Shown: positions 33,771 through 44,520, counted from the stretch's first letter. The stretch is 64,000 nucleotides of DNA from Carposina sasakii (GCA_014607495.2 CP053163.1:7110716-7174715), one strand, 5' to 3'. A program made the numbers and translations. Notes: generated by a model from the sequence alone, not told the origin.

Positions 33771-34211
33771 TATCCCATTATTAGCACAATATTTGGCATC
33801 CGACTGAAAGGTGTACGTCTTAACCATTGGGTTTTTTGAAATATGTGAAATTAATAATTATTTTGTGATTATTTATAAAAACTTTACGGTGTACAATAAA
33901 GCATAATTATATTATTATAACTGCCTTCTAAAATCCAGTAGGAATTTCACGATGCGCAACCTTTTCTCGATTGAATAAACAGTCGATGGTAATGTATGTT
34001 TAGACTATCGCATCTTCAATGCACCTATTCAGCTTGGTTTCAGTATTCCTATCACGATATCGAGATCAGGAAAAACTAATTTATGCCGTGAGCGTCCCAT
34101 CTTGAACTTAGCTTTATCGGATTTTCATTTGCTGGCGTTGACGACAAAGCGCGCGGTTTTAGATTGAGCTGCTTTGAGATAAAATTTTGCCATGAAGTTT
34201 TTTGGGGCGCA
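33771..34211. other. Non-coding stretch
   Basis: No feature recognised. Confidence 0.4.
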
Positions 34212-34215
34212 TTAA

Positions 34216-34363
34216 ATGCTCGTACAACTGTATGATACAGGACACACCGCCTGCGTTGCTTACGGTAACGTAACGGTGTATTCTGCCTCATACGGTTCTA
34301 TACATTGCAAGGTACATGCACGACAACGCTTGTCTGTGCATACGCATCCGGTATGCTCGTGCC
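34216..34363. mobile_element. TTAA-flanked MITE, diverged copy of the 6060-6277 element
   Basis: TTAA at 34212-34215 and 34364-34367. The right end GCATACGCATCCGGTATGCT CGTGCC matches the right end at 6250-6277; the left end is worn. Length 148 bp. Confidence 0.7.
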
Positions 34364-34590
34364 TTAAATGGCATTGTCAGAATGAAATGCTGACAGTTCC
34401 TATTTTATACCTTAAAATATTACTTACGGTCGACGAATACGGTCTGCGGTGACGAAATTTTTCAGGAAAATCAATTGTTCTCGTATGAAATATATATATA
34501 GCCTGTGCCTCAGGCTCCGGACTATAATTTTATTTAGATCGGTTTAGTAGTTTTGGTTTAGTTTTTTAGTACAAAAACGGGAGATCGAGC

Positions 34591-34655
34591 CGTGTGGCTT
34601 GCTTTGGGGGAGGCCTGCGTCCAGCAGTGGTCTGCAATAGGCTGACGAGGACGAG
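34591..34655 (+). repeat. Family M / RTE 3' tail
   Basis: TTTGGGGGAGGCCTGCGTCC AGCAGTGGTCTGCAATAGGC then a GACGAGGACGAG tail. Confidence 0.65.
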
Positions 34656-36224
34656 TAGTTTTGGCATGAAGGGGTAACAAAAAACACGCATCTATACCTA
34701 ATATCTATTGCTTCCATCCACATTTTGTACTAAGACGGTACCATGAATTGTATTCCCAGGTCATGTCTGGATGTCAAGTCAGTCTGAAAGTTTATTTTGA
34801 TGTAGGTACTACCTAGTTTTTTGTGACCCAAACATGTCACAGCATAGCTTATATAATCAACATAATTTTTCTAACATAATATATTGTATTTAAAAGGAAA
34901 CTGAAACTTCTGATTATAGTACACACTAATACTTAACTCGCTTGAGATGTAAGACAGTTTGATAAGAAATTGTTTTCTAAAGAAAATCAAGTTGGAAGTA
35001 GTTGGAATCGAAAGTTACCGAAGAGAACTTTCTAAAGTTTACATCTACTTTCCAGAGCTAGTAGTTTTCACTTCCTTTTACACATCGGTACCTATAGATC
35101 TTTTTTCTACGTTTGCTTAATTTTCTTAACTGATTTAACAGTTTTGGCTAATACTAAACTTGTACATGGTGTTACAGAAAGGTATATTAAGGTCTAGTCA
35201 AGAGCACCTGAAACCCACGAGCATGTATGAAGAACTTAATGACTATGGACGAGGCGATATAGGTATATATATAATATACTAAATGAAGATCTGTAGTCTC
35301 TGCCTATAATTCACCTTTGGGATACAGACGTCAGTTCATTTGTGTATGTATGTATATAAGACCACTTTACACGGACCAAATGCACGCAATCGCGTCCGTA
35401 CGATGTTTGGAGCTGAAAATTAGACCGCTAGCTATGTCTACCGATTAAAAGATACTATTCGACATTACCTCTCTCTAGTTTCAAGTGAAATAGCATTGCG
35501 TTGTAGGAATAAAGATCCAAAATCGATACTATTAATGACTGACTTGGATCAGCATGGATTGCTAATCTCAGAAATCAGCGGAGACCAAAATATGCATACG
35601 ATAAGAAAGGATTTTACGAGAACTGGAAAGCTTCTAAATTTAACGCGAGCGAAGTCGTGGTGATCGCTAGCCTCATACAAACTATTTAAAACTACCTACT
35701 AGTTTTTGTTAAATTTCAATAATCACGCTCTCAAGGGTTTCAGTAATCTGTCGGATTTATATATGTATCTATATCAATTGGAGAACTATGATTCACATTC
35801 CATTTTTACAAGTGATCGCAGTGCAGATGCGACTGTAGTGACTTACCTACATAGCAGAATATATAGTCCTTACCTATGTACGATAAAACAGTGTAAAAAC
35901 TTCACTACACGTATAATAAATTCTACAAACTATTAGTTAGGTACTGCTTGTGATTACAAGCAATTTTAAGTTCGAAGGTTCCCAGAATAGTTGATGAATA
36001 CCGTTTTCGGAGAGTGGAGCGGGATTTATAATCGATGTGAATCCACATTACAATTTTTGTTGTGATAGTTTGTTTTTGAGAGATACGGTACCTATTGGTA
36101 AAACAACTTGTGTTAAAGATTCCGTTACCCTTTAGTGTATTGTATGTTATACTCGTAGCCCTACAATCATCTTTTTAACCCGGCTTTATTCTTCTGATTA
36201 CTAATTCAGAACTGAAGGTTTTCT
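34656..36224. other. Non-coding stretch with small element ends
   Basis: 35163-35195 is a gamma left end (TACATGGTGTTACAGAAAGG). 35639-35668 (ACGCGAGCGAAGTCGTGGTG ATCGCTAG) looks like a Helitron 3' end of a separate subfamily. Otherwise unassigned. Confidence 0.4.
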
Positions 36225-36400
36225 ATGGAAACCCTACAGCCAAATTTAGCATAGCTGGGCTATATGTTAAAAATCAGTAACAAGTTGCTAGCTCATAGCC
36301 TAATACTTAGCACGTCCTTGAGTTCCTTAATTAATTCACTGCATGGAAGGAGATCAAGCTGATGTATTCTAGTCAAGCAAGTCCCACATCAACACAAGTA
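36225..36400 (-). repeat. Family D dispersed repeat
   Basis: AGCATAGCTGGGCTATATG, AAAATCAGTAACAAGTTGCT, GAGTTCCTTAATTAATTCAC and AGCTGATGTATTCTAGTCAA in family order. Confidence 0.65.
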
Positions 36401-36459
36401 AATAGCTAGTAGATTATGAGATTTAGAAATGTACTTGTCCGGCAGAAGACCAAAGTGAC

Positions 36460-36744
36460 AGAAGTAGTCTCGAAGGTGTAGCAAACTGAAGTGGCGATTG
36501 GCTAGTCCCATTTGTCGTAAACCGATGGACGGTGAAGTAAGCAGGTTCTCGAATGTAGACAGCGCATCGGCTAGCGCAGCTTTAGACGCCCACCGGCCAG
36601 ATAGACCGATGACTTGAAGAGAGTGGTTGGTAATGATTGGATAGCGGAAACTGGAGATTAAACCATCAATCTGAGATCCGACTTGTGAGGCCTACATCCA
36701 GCAGTGGACTGTCAATACGAGTAGGCTAATGATGATGAATACTT
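36460..36744 (+). pseudogene. RTE LINE 3' fragment, degenerate
   Basis: Frames broken by several indels still read SKLKWRLASPICR (compare KLKWQWAGHIARR) and KPMDGEVSR, then a CEAYIQQWTV end and a GATGATGA tail. No intact frame; an old copy. Confidence 0.7.
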
Positions 36745-36837
36745 GTACTCGTATATTCAACATAATTCGAGTATGTATACTAGGTAAAAATTTTAAAGAT
36801 ATTGCTATTGCCTATAACTATAGACATTTTGTCCACA

Positions 36838-37023
36838 ACAAAATTTGAGACTTAAAATCATACCATTAATTAGATCCCTTGGAGCATTTGCAAAATAGGG
36901 GCGTTCAGGAATGTTGAACAATAATAAAGAGAAAGAGATTTTGAGTCTCAAAGTGGACAAGTTCCCGATAATATATGGGGATATGTGCATAATATTTTGT
37001 TTAATATACCCCTTTACACCCTG
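36838..37023. mobile_element. Gamma-family TIR element, right three quarters
   Basis: AAAATTTGAGACTTAAAATC, the partner GATTTTGAGTCTCAAAGTGG, and the right end ATACCCCTTTACACCCTG. The left TIR is missing. Confidence 0.65.
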
Positions 37024-37184
37024 TACAGTTCAATAAAGTATTTTCTATAATTTTCTGAAATTAATGCGATACTGAGCCACCACCAATGTTCAATTAAGTT
37101 ATTGGTTTATGTCTGGGATTTCACAAAGCTAGTCTAACCGTATTCTATTGAGACGTATTCTAATGATGTAATAGAAATCATACA

Positions 37185-37700
37185 TACATACATAAAAATC
37201 ACGCCTCTTTCCCGGACGGGTGGGCAGTGATTACGGAACTCCTCTTGCTACGGTCCTGACATACCTCATTCGCTTCATCTTCTTTCATGATATTCTTCAT
37301 GCACGGTCATCGGTTTAGGGTAGGTACTCTTAACCTGACCTTTCTCTAGAATTTCACCAATTTGATCGGTGAAAGTCCAGTGAAGTACTCCCCTTCCAAG
37401 CCTTCCATCCACTTTTCCGCTGTACACTTGCTTTATCAGTCTACTTTCATTTATCACAGAACTTCTATACATCATCTGCAGCACCTCAACAAACTTCGCT
37501 TCCATTCTTCCTCCAACATTAAATGTAGCAAAACGGCTCTCCGTGAGCCGCTTGTCGCCCTCGCGGGAAACGAGACGTGATAAGTTGGGGACCACACCGC
37601 CGCCATGCGGATGATTATTTGTTTGAATCCCCATTGCATCCCCACGAGTAGTAAAGAGATAGTCCACCCCAGCAGAGCCCTGTATTAGGGCAAGGCGGAT
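37185..37700 (-). pseudogene. Internally deleted non-LTR retrotransposon (endonuclease start joined to C-terminal end)
   Basis: The minus-strand frame (37275-37736) first reads VPNLSRLVSREGDKRLTESR FATFNVGGRMEAKFVEVLQM, matching the start of an APE-type endonuclease (FNVG...EVL). It then passes without a stop into NESRLIKQVYSGKVDGRLGR and FTDQIGEILEKGQVKS, the C-terminal end of the same kind of LINE protein. Endonuclease catalytic core and whole RT domain are missing. A frameshift near 37300 moves the end to a frame reading CMKNIMKEDEANEVCQDRSK, then HPSGKEA and stop. The 3' end is GGCGTGATTTTTATGTATGT, a TATG microsatellite. Upstream on the same strand it abuts an RTE 3' end. This may be a deletion derivative that kept both termini, or a product of template switching during reverse transcription. 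Confidence 0.75.
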
Positions 37701-37980
37701 TACCCGGATCATCATTTTCAGCCATGATAAGTCCACTGCTGAACATTGGCCTCCTCCAAAAACCTCTACTCCGATGACCGGGAGATCCAGCAGATACCTG
37801 CCATTTGGCCATCTCGCGGGTGTCCTTGCATCGCTTCGCTTGCCGGTACGTGGTATCTACTCTAGAACCCTTCAACTCCATTGGCCATCATATATTTTTC
37901 GAGCTATGTCCTGCCCACTGCCACTTTAGCTTGTCGGACCGTTGGGTTATATCGGTGACCTTTGTTCGTCTACCTAGATA
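37701..37980 (-). pseudogene. RTE LINE 3' fragment
   Basis: Minus-strand frames read RRTKVTDITQRSDKLKWQWA then ELKGSRVDTTYRQAKRCKDT and MAKWQV, ending EEANVQQWTYHG-like codons just before 37730. Direct fusion to the deleted LINE downstream indicates insertion of one into or beside the other. Confidence 0.65.
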
Positions 37981-38597
37981 AAATAAAATACAAGCACATA
38001 TTTAATTGGACAATAAATCCTATACAACCATACAGATAGGAAACGTTTCTCATTTCCAAATAATTAATATTCTCCAAATTCTTATTATTATAATATATCT
38101 GGCAGTGAAAACAATTAGTACTACACGTGGAGGTATGCTCGCACTCCATACATTATATTCACGTTATTAAATTTTAATCAATACAGCCCGTTATGTAGCT
38201 AATCCCTGTCGTAACCACTAAACAAGCAATGTACGAGTATACAATACGGCGTTAATTTCGCATGAAAACTATACGTACTCCATACTGTGGTACGCGAATT
38301 AGGTACTCGTACACACATATCTGTGTTCCGTACAATAGGAATATTTCTCATTCATCTGATTCAATGAAGTGTGAACGGGATAACAGAAATGCCTTTGCGT
38401 CCGACAATGGATGCTTCCAGGATAAAGGTGGGTGCACAAAGAATGTCATCCTACGTCAATGAAGTGACTCGACAACTACATAACTTAATCGGTTTTTTAT
38501 GGTAACAATGGCGGACATTGAAATGAAGGCGTTGTGGTTGACTACTTTTACAGAATAGATAGAATTTGATTTTTTTATTGTATTAGGCTGGTTGATA
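37981..38597. other. Non-coding stretch
   Basis: No feature recognised. Confidence 0.4.
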
Positions 38598-38607
38598 TAC
38601 CTATGCG

Positions 38608-38940
38608 GTGATAGCCCAGTAGTTAAGACGTGCACCTTCCAAGCGGGAGGCATAAGTTCGATCCCAGTCACGGGCCTGTACCAATGAGTTTATAATATGT
38701 ACCTACAGATTTTAATGTTGCAAAATTGTCACTTAGCTCGTGCCTCGGAAAGCACGTTAAACCGTTGGTTCTGCGCCTGATCTCTCTCCGGTCGTATCGG
38801 CTTTCCGTCCCATCGGACTATGAGAGTAACGGAATAGAGAGTGCATCTGTGTTTGCACTCACACTTGTGCACTATAATATCTCCTGCGTACCTGGCCAAT
38901 CAGGTCGCCTTGGCCGAAATACGGTCGGAGATCATCATCA
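38608..38940 (+). mobile_element. tRNA-derived SINE with 10-bp target duplication
   Basis: Pol III-type head: TAGCCCAGTAGTTAAG (A-box-like) and AGTTCGATCCC (B box, 38655-38665). The body includes GTGCCTCGGAAAGCACGTTA. The tail GGTCGCCTTGGCCGAAATAC GGTCGGAGATCATCATC is shared with the zinc-finger LINE at 25.9 kb. TACCTATGCG flanks both sides (38598-38607 and 38941-38950), so insertion boundaries are precise. It is transcribed by RNA polymerase III if active and copied by the partner LINE machinery. Confidence 0.92.
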
Positions 38941-38950
38941 TACCTATGCG

Positions 38951-40490
38951 AGTGAATATAATCGTAGAATTTGAAATAAATTGGTTTGTATCAACTTTTC
39001 AAAAGATCCAATTTGAAAATAGTCTTCGCCCACCACCAGGCTTATAACTTTGCTTATAACACCCTCCGAGTACCCTCCAATCTGATGGCTCATGTTTGCA
39101 CTGGCAACTACAGTCGCAAAGAAGTTTTAAAAAGTTAATATAGAATAATTGCGTTCTATCTATTATGCGTAAGAAGCAAGAAATTGATTGAGAAATAATT
39201 CGATTGATTCTGATCGAACAGCAAAATCTACCTATAGTAACATTAATAATTTACTTGAAGTAATCTAAAATGTAGTATAATATGTTCAATACCTACCTAT
39301 AGACAAAGCCATTTATCCTATTTTTAATTGTTCTGTAAAAATAAATATTTTTTTATTTAAACGTGGTTTTAGTTCAAAATGAAAAATATTTTTTCAGGTA
39401 ATAAATAACAATATTTTATTCTAGGTACATTTGATATTTTATTTATCTACGTGCACCAATTACATCAATATGTAAGTAGATTTAAAAAAATATATTTTAA
39501 AATGTCTGCACCACATTGTTAAAATTATACGGTTTCTGTATAATCTATATTAAAACACGCAAAAAATATTTGAATTTTGGAATATCGCCTAATAAAATCT
39601 TATCATATAAAATGTTTTTGTCTTGAATGACTAGCTAACGAATCAACGCACAGCCTAAAGTGCTGATCGTAGAGACTCGGAGGTTGTGCTATGTGTATGA
39701 CGTAGGCATACGATTATAAAGAAGGTATGTTAAGAAAACTACCCCTGTTGGCGTAAAAATTGGGAGGCAAAGTATGGGACACTGAGACTCCTTAGTCCAA
39801 TCTATTTCAATTCAATTTTGCGATATGGCGTCTCTCTCTCGCTTACACGGAGACTTTGCCAATGTCACGTGTTGACATCCAAACGTAAATAAAAAAACAA
39901 AAAAAAGCAAAATATAACAAAGAAAAATGATCGGTTTCAGGGAACCAGACCAAACAATCTATGTCAAAATATTGCATAAAGTTACCTTGAGAATTCGCTG
40001 GCGTCCTCTATTTCAATATATAATAGCACTTATAAGGTACATCACAATATAAGGTACATTCTAAAATGTATTCAAATTTATTTTTCCTTTAACATGGTTT
40101 TTCACAATTTAATGCAATGTGGAGTCCGCTTAAAGTATGACACGGAGTGAGTGCCCATTTCACATCCGAAGCACGTAAAGAGATTTTTACAGGCCAATTT
40201 CGTTTTATACATACAGAGTGCTTATTCTGTTACTGTAATATATGAATAAGTGTAAATGCTATTTATTTTAAAATTCTCATTTACAGCGTTACATTAAATG
40301 AGTAAGTCCGTAATTCTTATACTTCGGATATATTTGCTAGTACGCCCTAACAATAGTAGGTACCTATTATCAAGGCATGAGTCATAAAATGCCTCTTTTG
40401 TAACCCTTATTTCATAGTAAATATTGCATTATACAATAAAACTAAATGTCATATTCGTGGTAGAAAACCTTACCTTTTTACTAAGGTAAC
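38951..40490. repeat. Non-coding stretch with a family G repeat at 39028-39125
   Basis: CGCCCACCACCAGGCTTATA ... CCCTCCAATCTGATGGCTCA ... ACAGTCGCAA resembles 63138-63225. The remaining 1.4 kb shows nothing recognisable. Confidence 0.4.
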
Positions 40491-40544
40491 TTTCTTGACA
40501 CATTTCTGTTTCAAATGTACAGATAAAGGGACGGTAGATACTCC

Positions 40545-41412
40545 AGCCAGAAGTCGATGCGAGACTCTCTTGGAAATTGGAATGGAATATGAGCATAGAA
40601 TTAAATAGTAACCGACAAGTTGTGTATAGACCCTATAGGCTATCGCATAAAGAGCATGAACAGGTAAGAGAGATGGTAGGAGAAATGCTTGACGCAAAAT
40701 CGTTAGAGAGTCCACGTCTGAGTACGCTAGCCCAATCATTTTAGTGCGGAAGAAAGATGGAAAACAAAGGCTGTGTATAGATTATAGACTTCTTAATTCG
40801 GTTACGGTAAAAGAGAGATATCCGATGCCAGTCATCGAAGACGAGGTAACTAGACTGGCGGGTCAGGGTTACTTCATAACTTTGGATATGGTATCGCCGA
40901 GAAATCTAAGCATCTTACTTCATTTGTCACCCCGGACGGCCTAATACGAATTTAATCGCATGCCGTTCGGGTTGGCAAATGCCCCGGCTGTCTTCCAAAG
41001 ACTTATTGACAAGGTTTTAGGTTCTCCTAGATTTACCGAAGCGACGGCTTACATGGATGCTATACTGATTTATGGCAAGAGTTTAGGTGAATGTTTAAAT
41101 AGATTAGAAGGAGTACTAAAAAAGATAGAAATAGCGAACCTGACTCTTAACCTGAACAATAGTAGTTTTCTTTTGGATACAGTTAATTACTTGGCCTATG
41201 AGATCTGTGCCAAGGGTGTAAGGTCAGGTGATAAGAAGATTCAAGCAGAATTTCAGTGTACGGTGGAGTATCGTCCCGGTTCGAGAAAGTCGCACGTAGA
41301 CGCGCTGTCACGAAACCCAATTAATTTAGGTGACGATATAAACGATCTTGACTATCCTAGCGTCTTGACAAGAAATAAACGAAGACTGGTTGCAGACCTT
41401 ACAATTAGGTGA
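40545..41412 (+). pseudogene. Ty3/gypsy-like reverse transcriptase and RNase H remnant
   Basis: Begins in the RT lead-in (VVYRPYRLSHKEHEQVREMV), followed after a frameshift by RKKDGKQRLCIDYRLLNSVT and YFITLDM (first catalytic Asp). The next motif, usually around SGYHQI, is deleted, and two frame changes follow. The second long frame starts FNRMPFGLANAPAVFQRLID and has YMDAILIYG where the family has YxDD: one catalytic Asp is Ala. After LNLNNSSFLLDTVNYLAYEI it jumps by deletion to VEYRPGSRKSHVDALSRNP, the end of RNase H. Gag, protease, and most of RNase H are absent. It is an old, inactive copy; LTR retrotransposon affiliation is clear. Confidence 0.88.
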
Positions 41413-42269
41413 CACTGAATTGTGTAGGATACGGGATATTTTAACTACAGAGACCCGTGAAAAACATCAAAACAGCGACGGCTATTCGCGTCTTAGAGGA
41501 CATCTTTTATACGTTTAGGTGCCCCGATCGTCTTATTAGTGATAGGAGAACATGTTTTACTTCCTATGCGTTTAAAAAGTTCTGTAAAGAAAAGGGTGTG
41601 AATCATGTCCTAAACGGCGTTGTTAGTCGACGCTCAAATGGACAAGTGGAACGGTATAACCGCACCATCATTAGTTCGTTGACTGCTCAAAATCTAAATT
41701 GCAATGAGTATGATTGGGATAGGAAAGTGGGTATAGTACAATGGGGATTAAATAACACAATCCAAAAAGCTACGGGTAGAACACCAGCAGAAATATTGTT
41801 TGGGACTAACATGAATTCTGAATTAAATCCGAAGTTAAATGAGATTATTAACCATACACGCGAAAATCTAGATATAATATCAATTAGGGAAGCTGTTAAA
41901 GATAAAATTGACGTCGAACAGCCAAAATAGAAGAAGTATTATGACAGAAACAAACGCCCTGCCCACATGTATGGGGAGGGTGACCTTATTAAGATTAGGA
42001 GAACTAATTACAATAACGACGGTAAAAGTAAAAAATTAATGTCACCTTATATAGGACCGTACCGGGTAGTCTCTGTGTTAGGAAATGACAGATATCAGGT
42101 AGCTGCTATACCTGGGTTAACGGGAGGAAAGAATAAATGGAAAACAACCGTTGCATGTGACCGTATGAAGCCTTGGGTTCACGTGGCCGCTTTGGACGTG
42201 AACAATATTGATAGAGGGTGTCATAGTGAAACCGAATCCGGTGATAGTTATGCGGAAGATGATGTTTAG
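41413..42269 (+). pseudogene. Ty3/gypsy-like integrase remnant with GPY/F module
   Basis: Short linker-like residues (LGDTELCRIRDILTTETRE, in a shifted frame) precede integrase sequence from 41457. Seen: RCPDRLISDRRTCFTSYAFK with the second core Asp, NGQVERYNRT with the Glu, and WGLNNTIQKATGRTPAEILF. The zinc-binding N-terminus and the first core Asp are deleted. An in-frame TAG at 41928-41930 interrupts the frame, which resumes KKYYDRNKRPAHMYGEGDLI and a GPYRVVSVLGNDRYQV segment, the GPY/F-type C-terminal module. The frame closes at 42269 with an acidic end. No chromodomain or env is visible. Confidence 0.88.
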
Positions 42270-42570
42270 GTTTAGCATTGTTTAGTCTATAATGTAAATA
42301 TGTTTATGACTGTAGGTACCTAAATATAGAAAACGTAAGTTATAAAGGTTAATTGTCATATTATATTGAGAGTAAAAACGTACATGTATAGAATCATGTT
42401 AATATAGCGTAATAAGTTCTTATGAAACAATACATAGTCGGTTAGAAGAATTCTTTGTTAGGAATAAGCTAAGTACCTATGCCTTTGAACATTATCAGTG
42501 TAAAGAATATACCTAAGAATAAAAATATAATTTGTAATAACAATGGTTACAAAAAGATTTTAATGTAAAA
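42270..42570 (+). other. Non-coding region after the retrotransposon pol remnant
   Basis: AT-rich, no frame. Leads into the hairpin array, so it is probably retrotransposon 3' non-coding sequence. Confidence 0.45.
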
Positions 42571-42818
42571 GTGATCCGTAAGAAGGAAGGGTTTACGGAT
42601 ACACTTGTTTTATGTTACATGTGGCTTGTGAGAAGGAAGGGTTCACAGCCGTTTGTTAACATAAAATAGCAGGAATGATTTGTGAGAAGGAAGGGTTCAC
42701 AATCATATACCTCTGTTGTTGTAAATCTAGGTGACTTATGAGAAGGAAGGGTTCACAGTCATATACCTCAGTTGTTGTAAATCAAGGTGACTTGTGAGAA
42801 GGAAGGGTTCACATTCAT
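42571..42818 (+). repeat. Array of five hairpins with constant loop GAAGGAAGGGT
   Basis: The loop starts at 42582, 42632, 42686, 42742 and 42798 (spacing 50-56 bp). Arms differ between copies but stay complementary: ATCCGTAA/TTACGGAT; GGCT(T)GTGA/TCACAGCC; ATGATT(T)GTGA/TCACAATCAT; GTGACT(T)ATGA/TCACAGTCAT; GTGACT(T)GTGA/TCACATTCAT. Copies 2-5 share a bulged T. Copies 4 and 5 have one mismatch and one G-T pair each. The purine loop resembles a polypurine tract. Location after pol suggests it belongs to the retrotransposon. Confidence 0.85.
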
Positions 42819-43193
42819 TTATGACTTCTAATTATTGAACGAACTACAATAATGCAATGAGTTTTCTGTCATATTCTAAGCTACCTACTGCATTTTTTTT
42901 CTTTTCTCTTAGTTCATTTTTGTTTTCATATTTAATTTAATAAGTTGCATAATTAACTCTCGGTTCATAATAAGCACATATAACAGAAACAATATATCCA
43001 ATGTTATATAACCCATGTATTGTCAAATTGTAAATTAGTATTTGATAAAATAGATGATAAATATTACGTAATAGTTATAATTTTTAACTTAAATGTTTGT
43101 TATTGATGATTTAAACCAAGCGTAGAAATCGACATAAAAATAATAATATGTATATGTACCTATATGGCGAAAATGCAAAGTGTCTATCATGCT
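42819..43193. other. Non-coding stretch
   Basis: AT-rich; no feature recognised. Possibly still inside the retrotransposon. Confidence 0.35.
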
Positions 43194-43542
43194 GAGTGTT
43201 AGGTTCACAAATAATTAGTCAGAAATTATCAAACTAGTTTACTACATGGTCCTTGCGCCTGAGATCATTTTCAGATCAGGATGACCGAGTGTTAGGTTCA
43301 CAAATAATTCCAAATATTTGAGGGTATTTCTATATTTTACAAAATAATTCGACGGTAATTTAATAACAAATTTTGGGCACGCTACCTGATAAGGTAGATC
43401 GGCTGACCATCCTGTAAAAATTTGGATGGTCAACCGACCTCCCATAGGTACACCATAGATGTAAGTTAGTTTTATAGGTTGATAAACATAAAAAGCAGCT
43501 GTTGTGCAAAAATAAATACCTTACATATGTAGGTATTAACAT
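43194..43542 (+). repeat. Candidate LTR region: 23-bp direct repeat and two hairpins
   Basis: GAGTGTTAGGTTCACAAATA ATT occurs at 43194-43216 and 43287-43309. From 43290, TGTTAGG... to ...TTAACA (43542) has TG/CA ends and an AATAAA at 43510-43515, as an LTR could. Hairpins: CTACCT/AGGTAG at 43382-43397 and a 17-bp arm pair at 43396-43412 and 43424-43440 (two mismatches). No second LTR copy is present in the window, so this is unproven. Confidence 0.35.
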
Positions 43543-43802
43543 TTTTTATTTTTATAACAAATGTTATTTAGAAAAAAAATATATCATGAAGGTAGAATAA
43601 AAATGAGGGGTACTTTTTCGGAAGACGGGGATGGACACTTTGTATCGAGCTTCGGTCGGAGTTAGACATCTGGCACCAACCAGTTATATGGTATTGAAGG
43701 CTTAAATTGTGTATCTGTTCCTTGAAAAAAATATAAGTGGTAGTTTGTGAAGAACAACTGTGAGTAATATTACAGTACCTTTTATTGCTATAGTATCTGC
43801 CA
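43543..43802. other. Non-coding interval
   Basis: No feature recognised. Confidence 0.35.
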
Positions 43803-43864
43803 TACAGTCGTGGACAGTAAATGTTTACCACCTTAAGAATCATAATTGCATGCACACGTTTAAG
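43803..43864 (+). repeat. Family K dispersed repeat (TIR-like)
   Basis: ACAGTCGTGGACAGTAAATG, TTTACCACCTTAAGAATCAT and TTGCATGCACACGTTTA, near-identical to 33574-33634. Confidence 0.65.
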
Positions 43865-43905
43865 TCCCAAGGCTGAAATAAATTAGAATACCCACATATT
43901 TTCTT

Positions 43906-43982
43906 ACCGATGACCGTGCATGAAGAATGTCATGCAAGTAGATGAAACTAAAGAGGTCAAGAGGAGATTCGTGACCTCTGCC
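43906..43982 (+). pseudogene. LINE C-terminal fragment (same family as 37.2 kb)
   Basis: MKNVMQVDETKEVKRRFVTS corresponds to the MKNIMKEDEANEV end segment of the deleted LINE at 37.2 kb. About 75 bp only, 5' truncated. Confidence 0.6.
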
Positions 43983-44394
43983 TTTTTTATCTGTCAAATG
44001 TTTAGCATTGGCATTATTTTTATCATTGGCCAGATAAGTAGAGCGAGATTGCGTTTGCTACGTGTCCAGTGGATTATATTATTTCCAATGCAATTTCCTT
44101 TCCTTTGAAAAGGGGATTTGAGATTATATTTTTTTTACCATTGCAATCTGCCTGGACATTTCAATTTAACTTAATGAAGCTTCTGGACTTTTTTCGGAAA
44201 ATTTGAGGAAATATCACACTCACTTATTTAGGACGCAAACTCCCTGCAGTTTATTTTAATATAATAATATGTAGTTAGTTCAGTAACTACCTATGTTTTG
44301 TACAGTAACAAAAAAATTAAAAAAAATCGACCTGTAATTACTTACTTGACCACGCATATTTAACTGTAGGCCCCGAAAAGAAGCTTATGATCAT
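43983..44394. other. Non-coding stretch
   Basis: No feature recognised. Confidence 0.4.
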
Positions 44395-44520
44395 GCACTG
44401 CGAATTGAGAATGAGGAGTTCGTAGACGAACGAAAGTCACCGACATAGTCCAATTGGCCAACAAGCTGAAGTGGCGGTAGGCACCTAACTCGAAGATCCT
44501 GTGGGCGACGGGGCCAAAAA
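44395..44520 (+). pseudogene. RTE LINE fragment
   Basis: Across shifts it reads LRIENEE, RRTKVTDIVQLANKLKWR and the start of the GHI...R segment. Two frameshifts in 125 bp. Confidence 0.65.

Noticed and set aside
38608..38680. Functional tRNA gene
   Set aside because: The tRNA-like head is continuous with a SINE body, an ATC tail and a target duplication.
42571..42818. CRISPR-like repeat-spacer array
   Set aside because: Only five units, the arms vary with the loop fixed, no cas genes, and a eukaryotic retrotransposon context.
43568..43870. 100-residue minus-strand protein
   Set aside because: It overlaps a dispersed repeat (family K) and has no recognisable motif.
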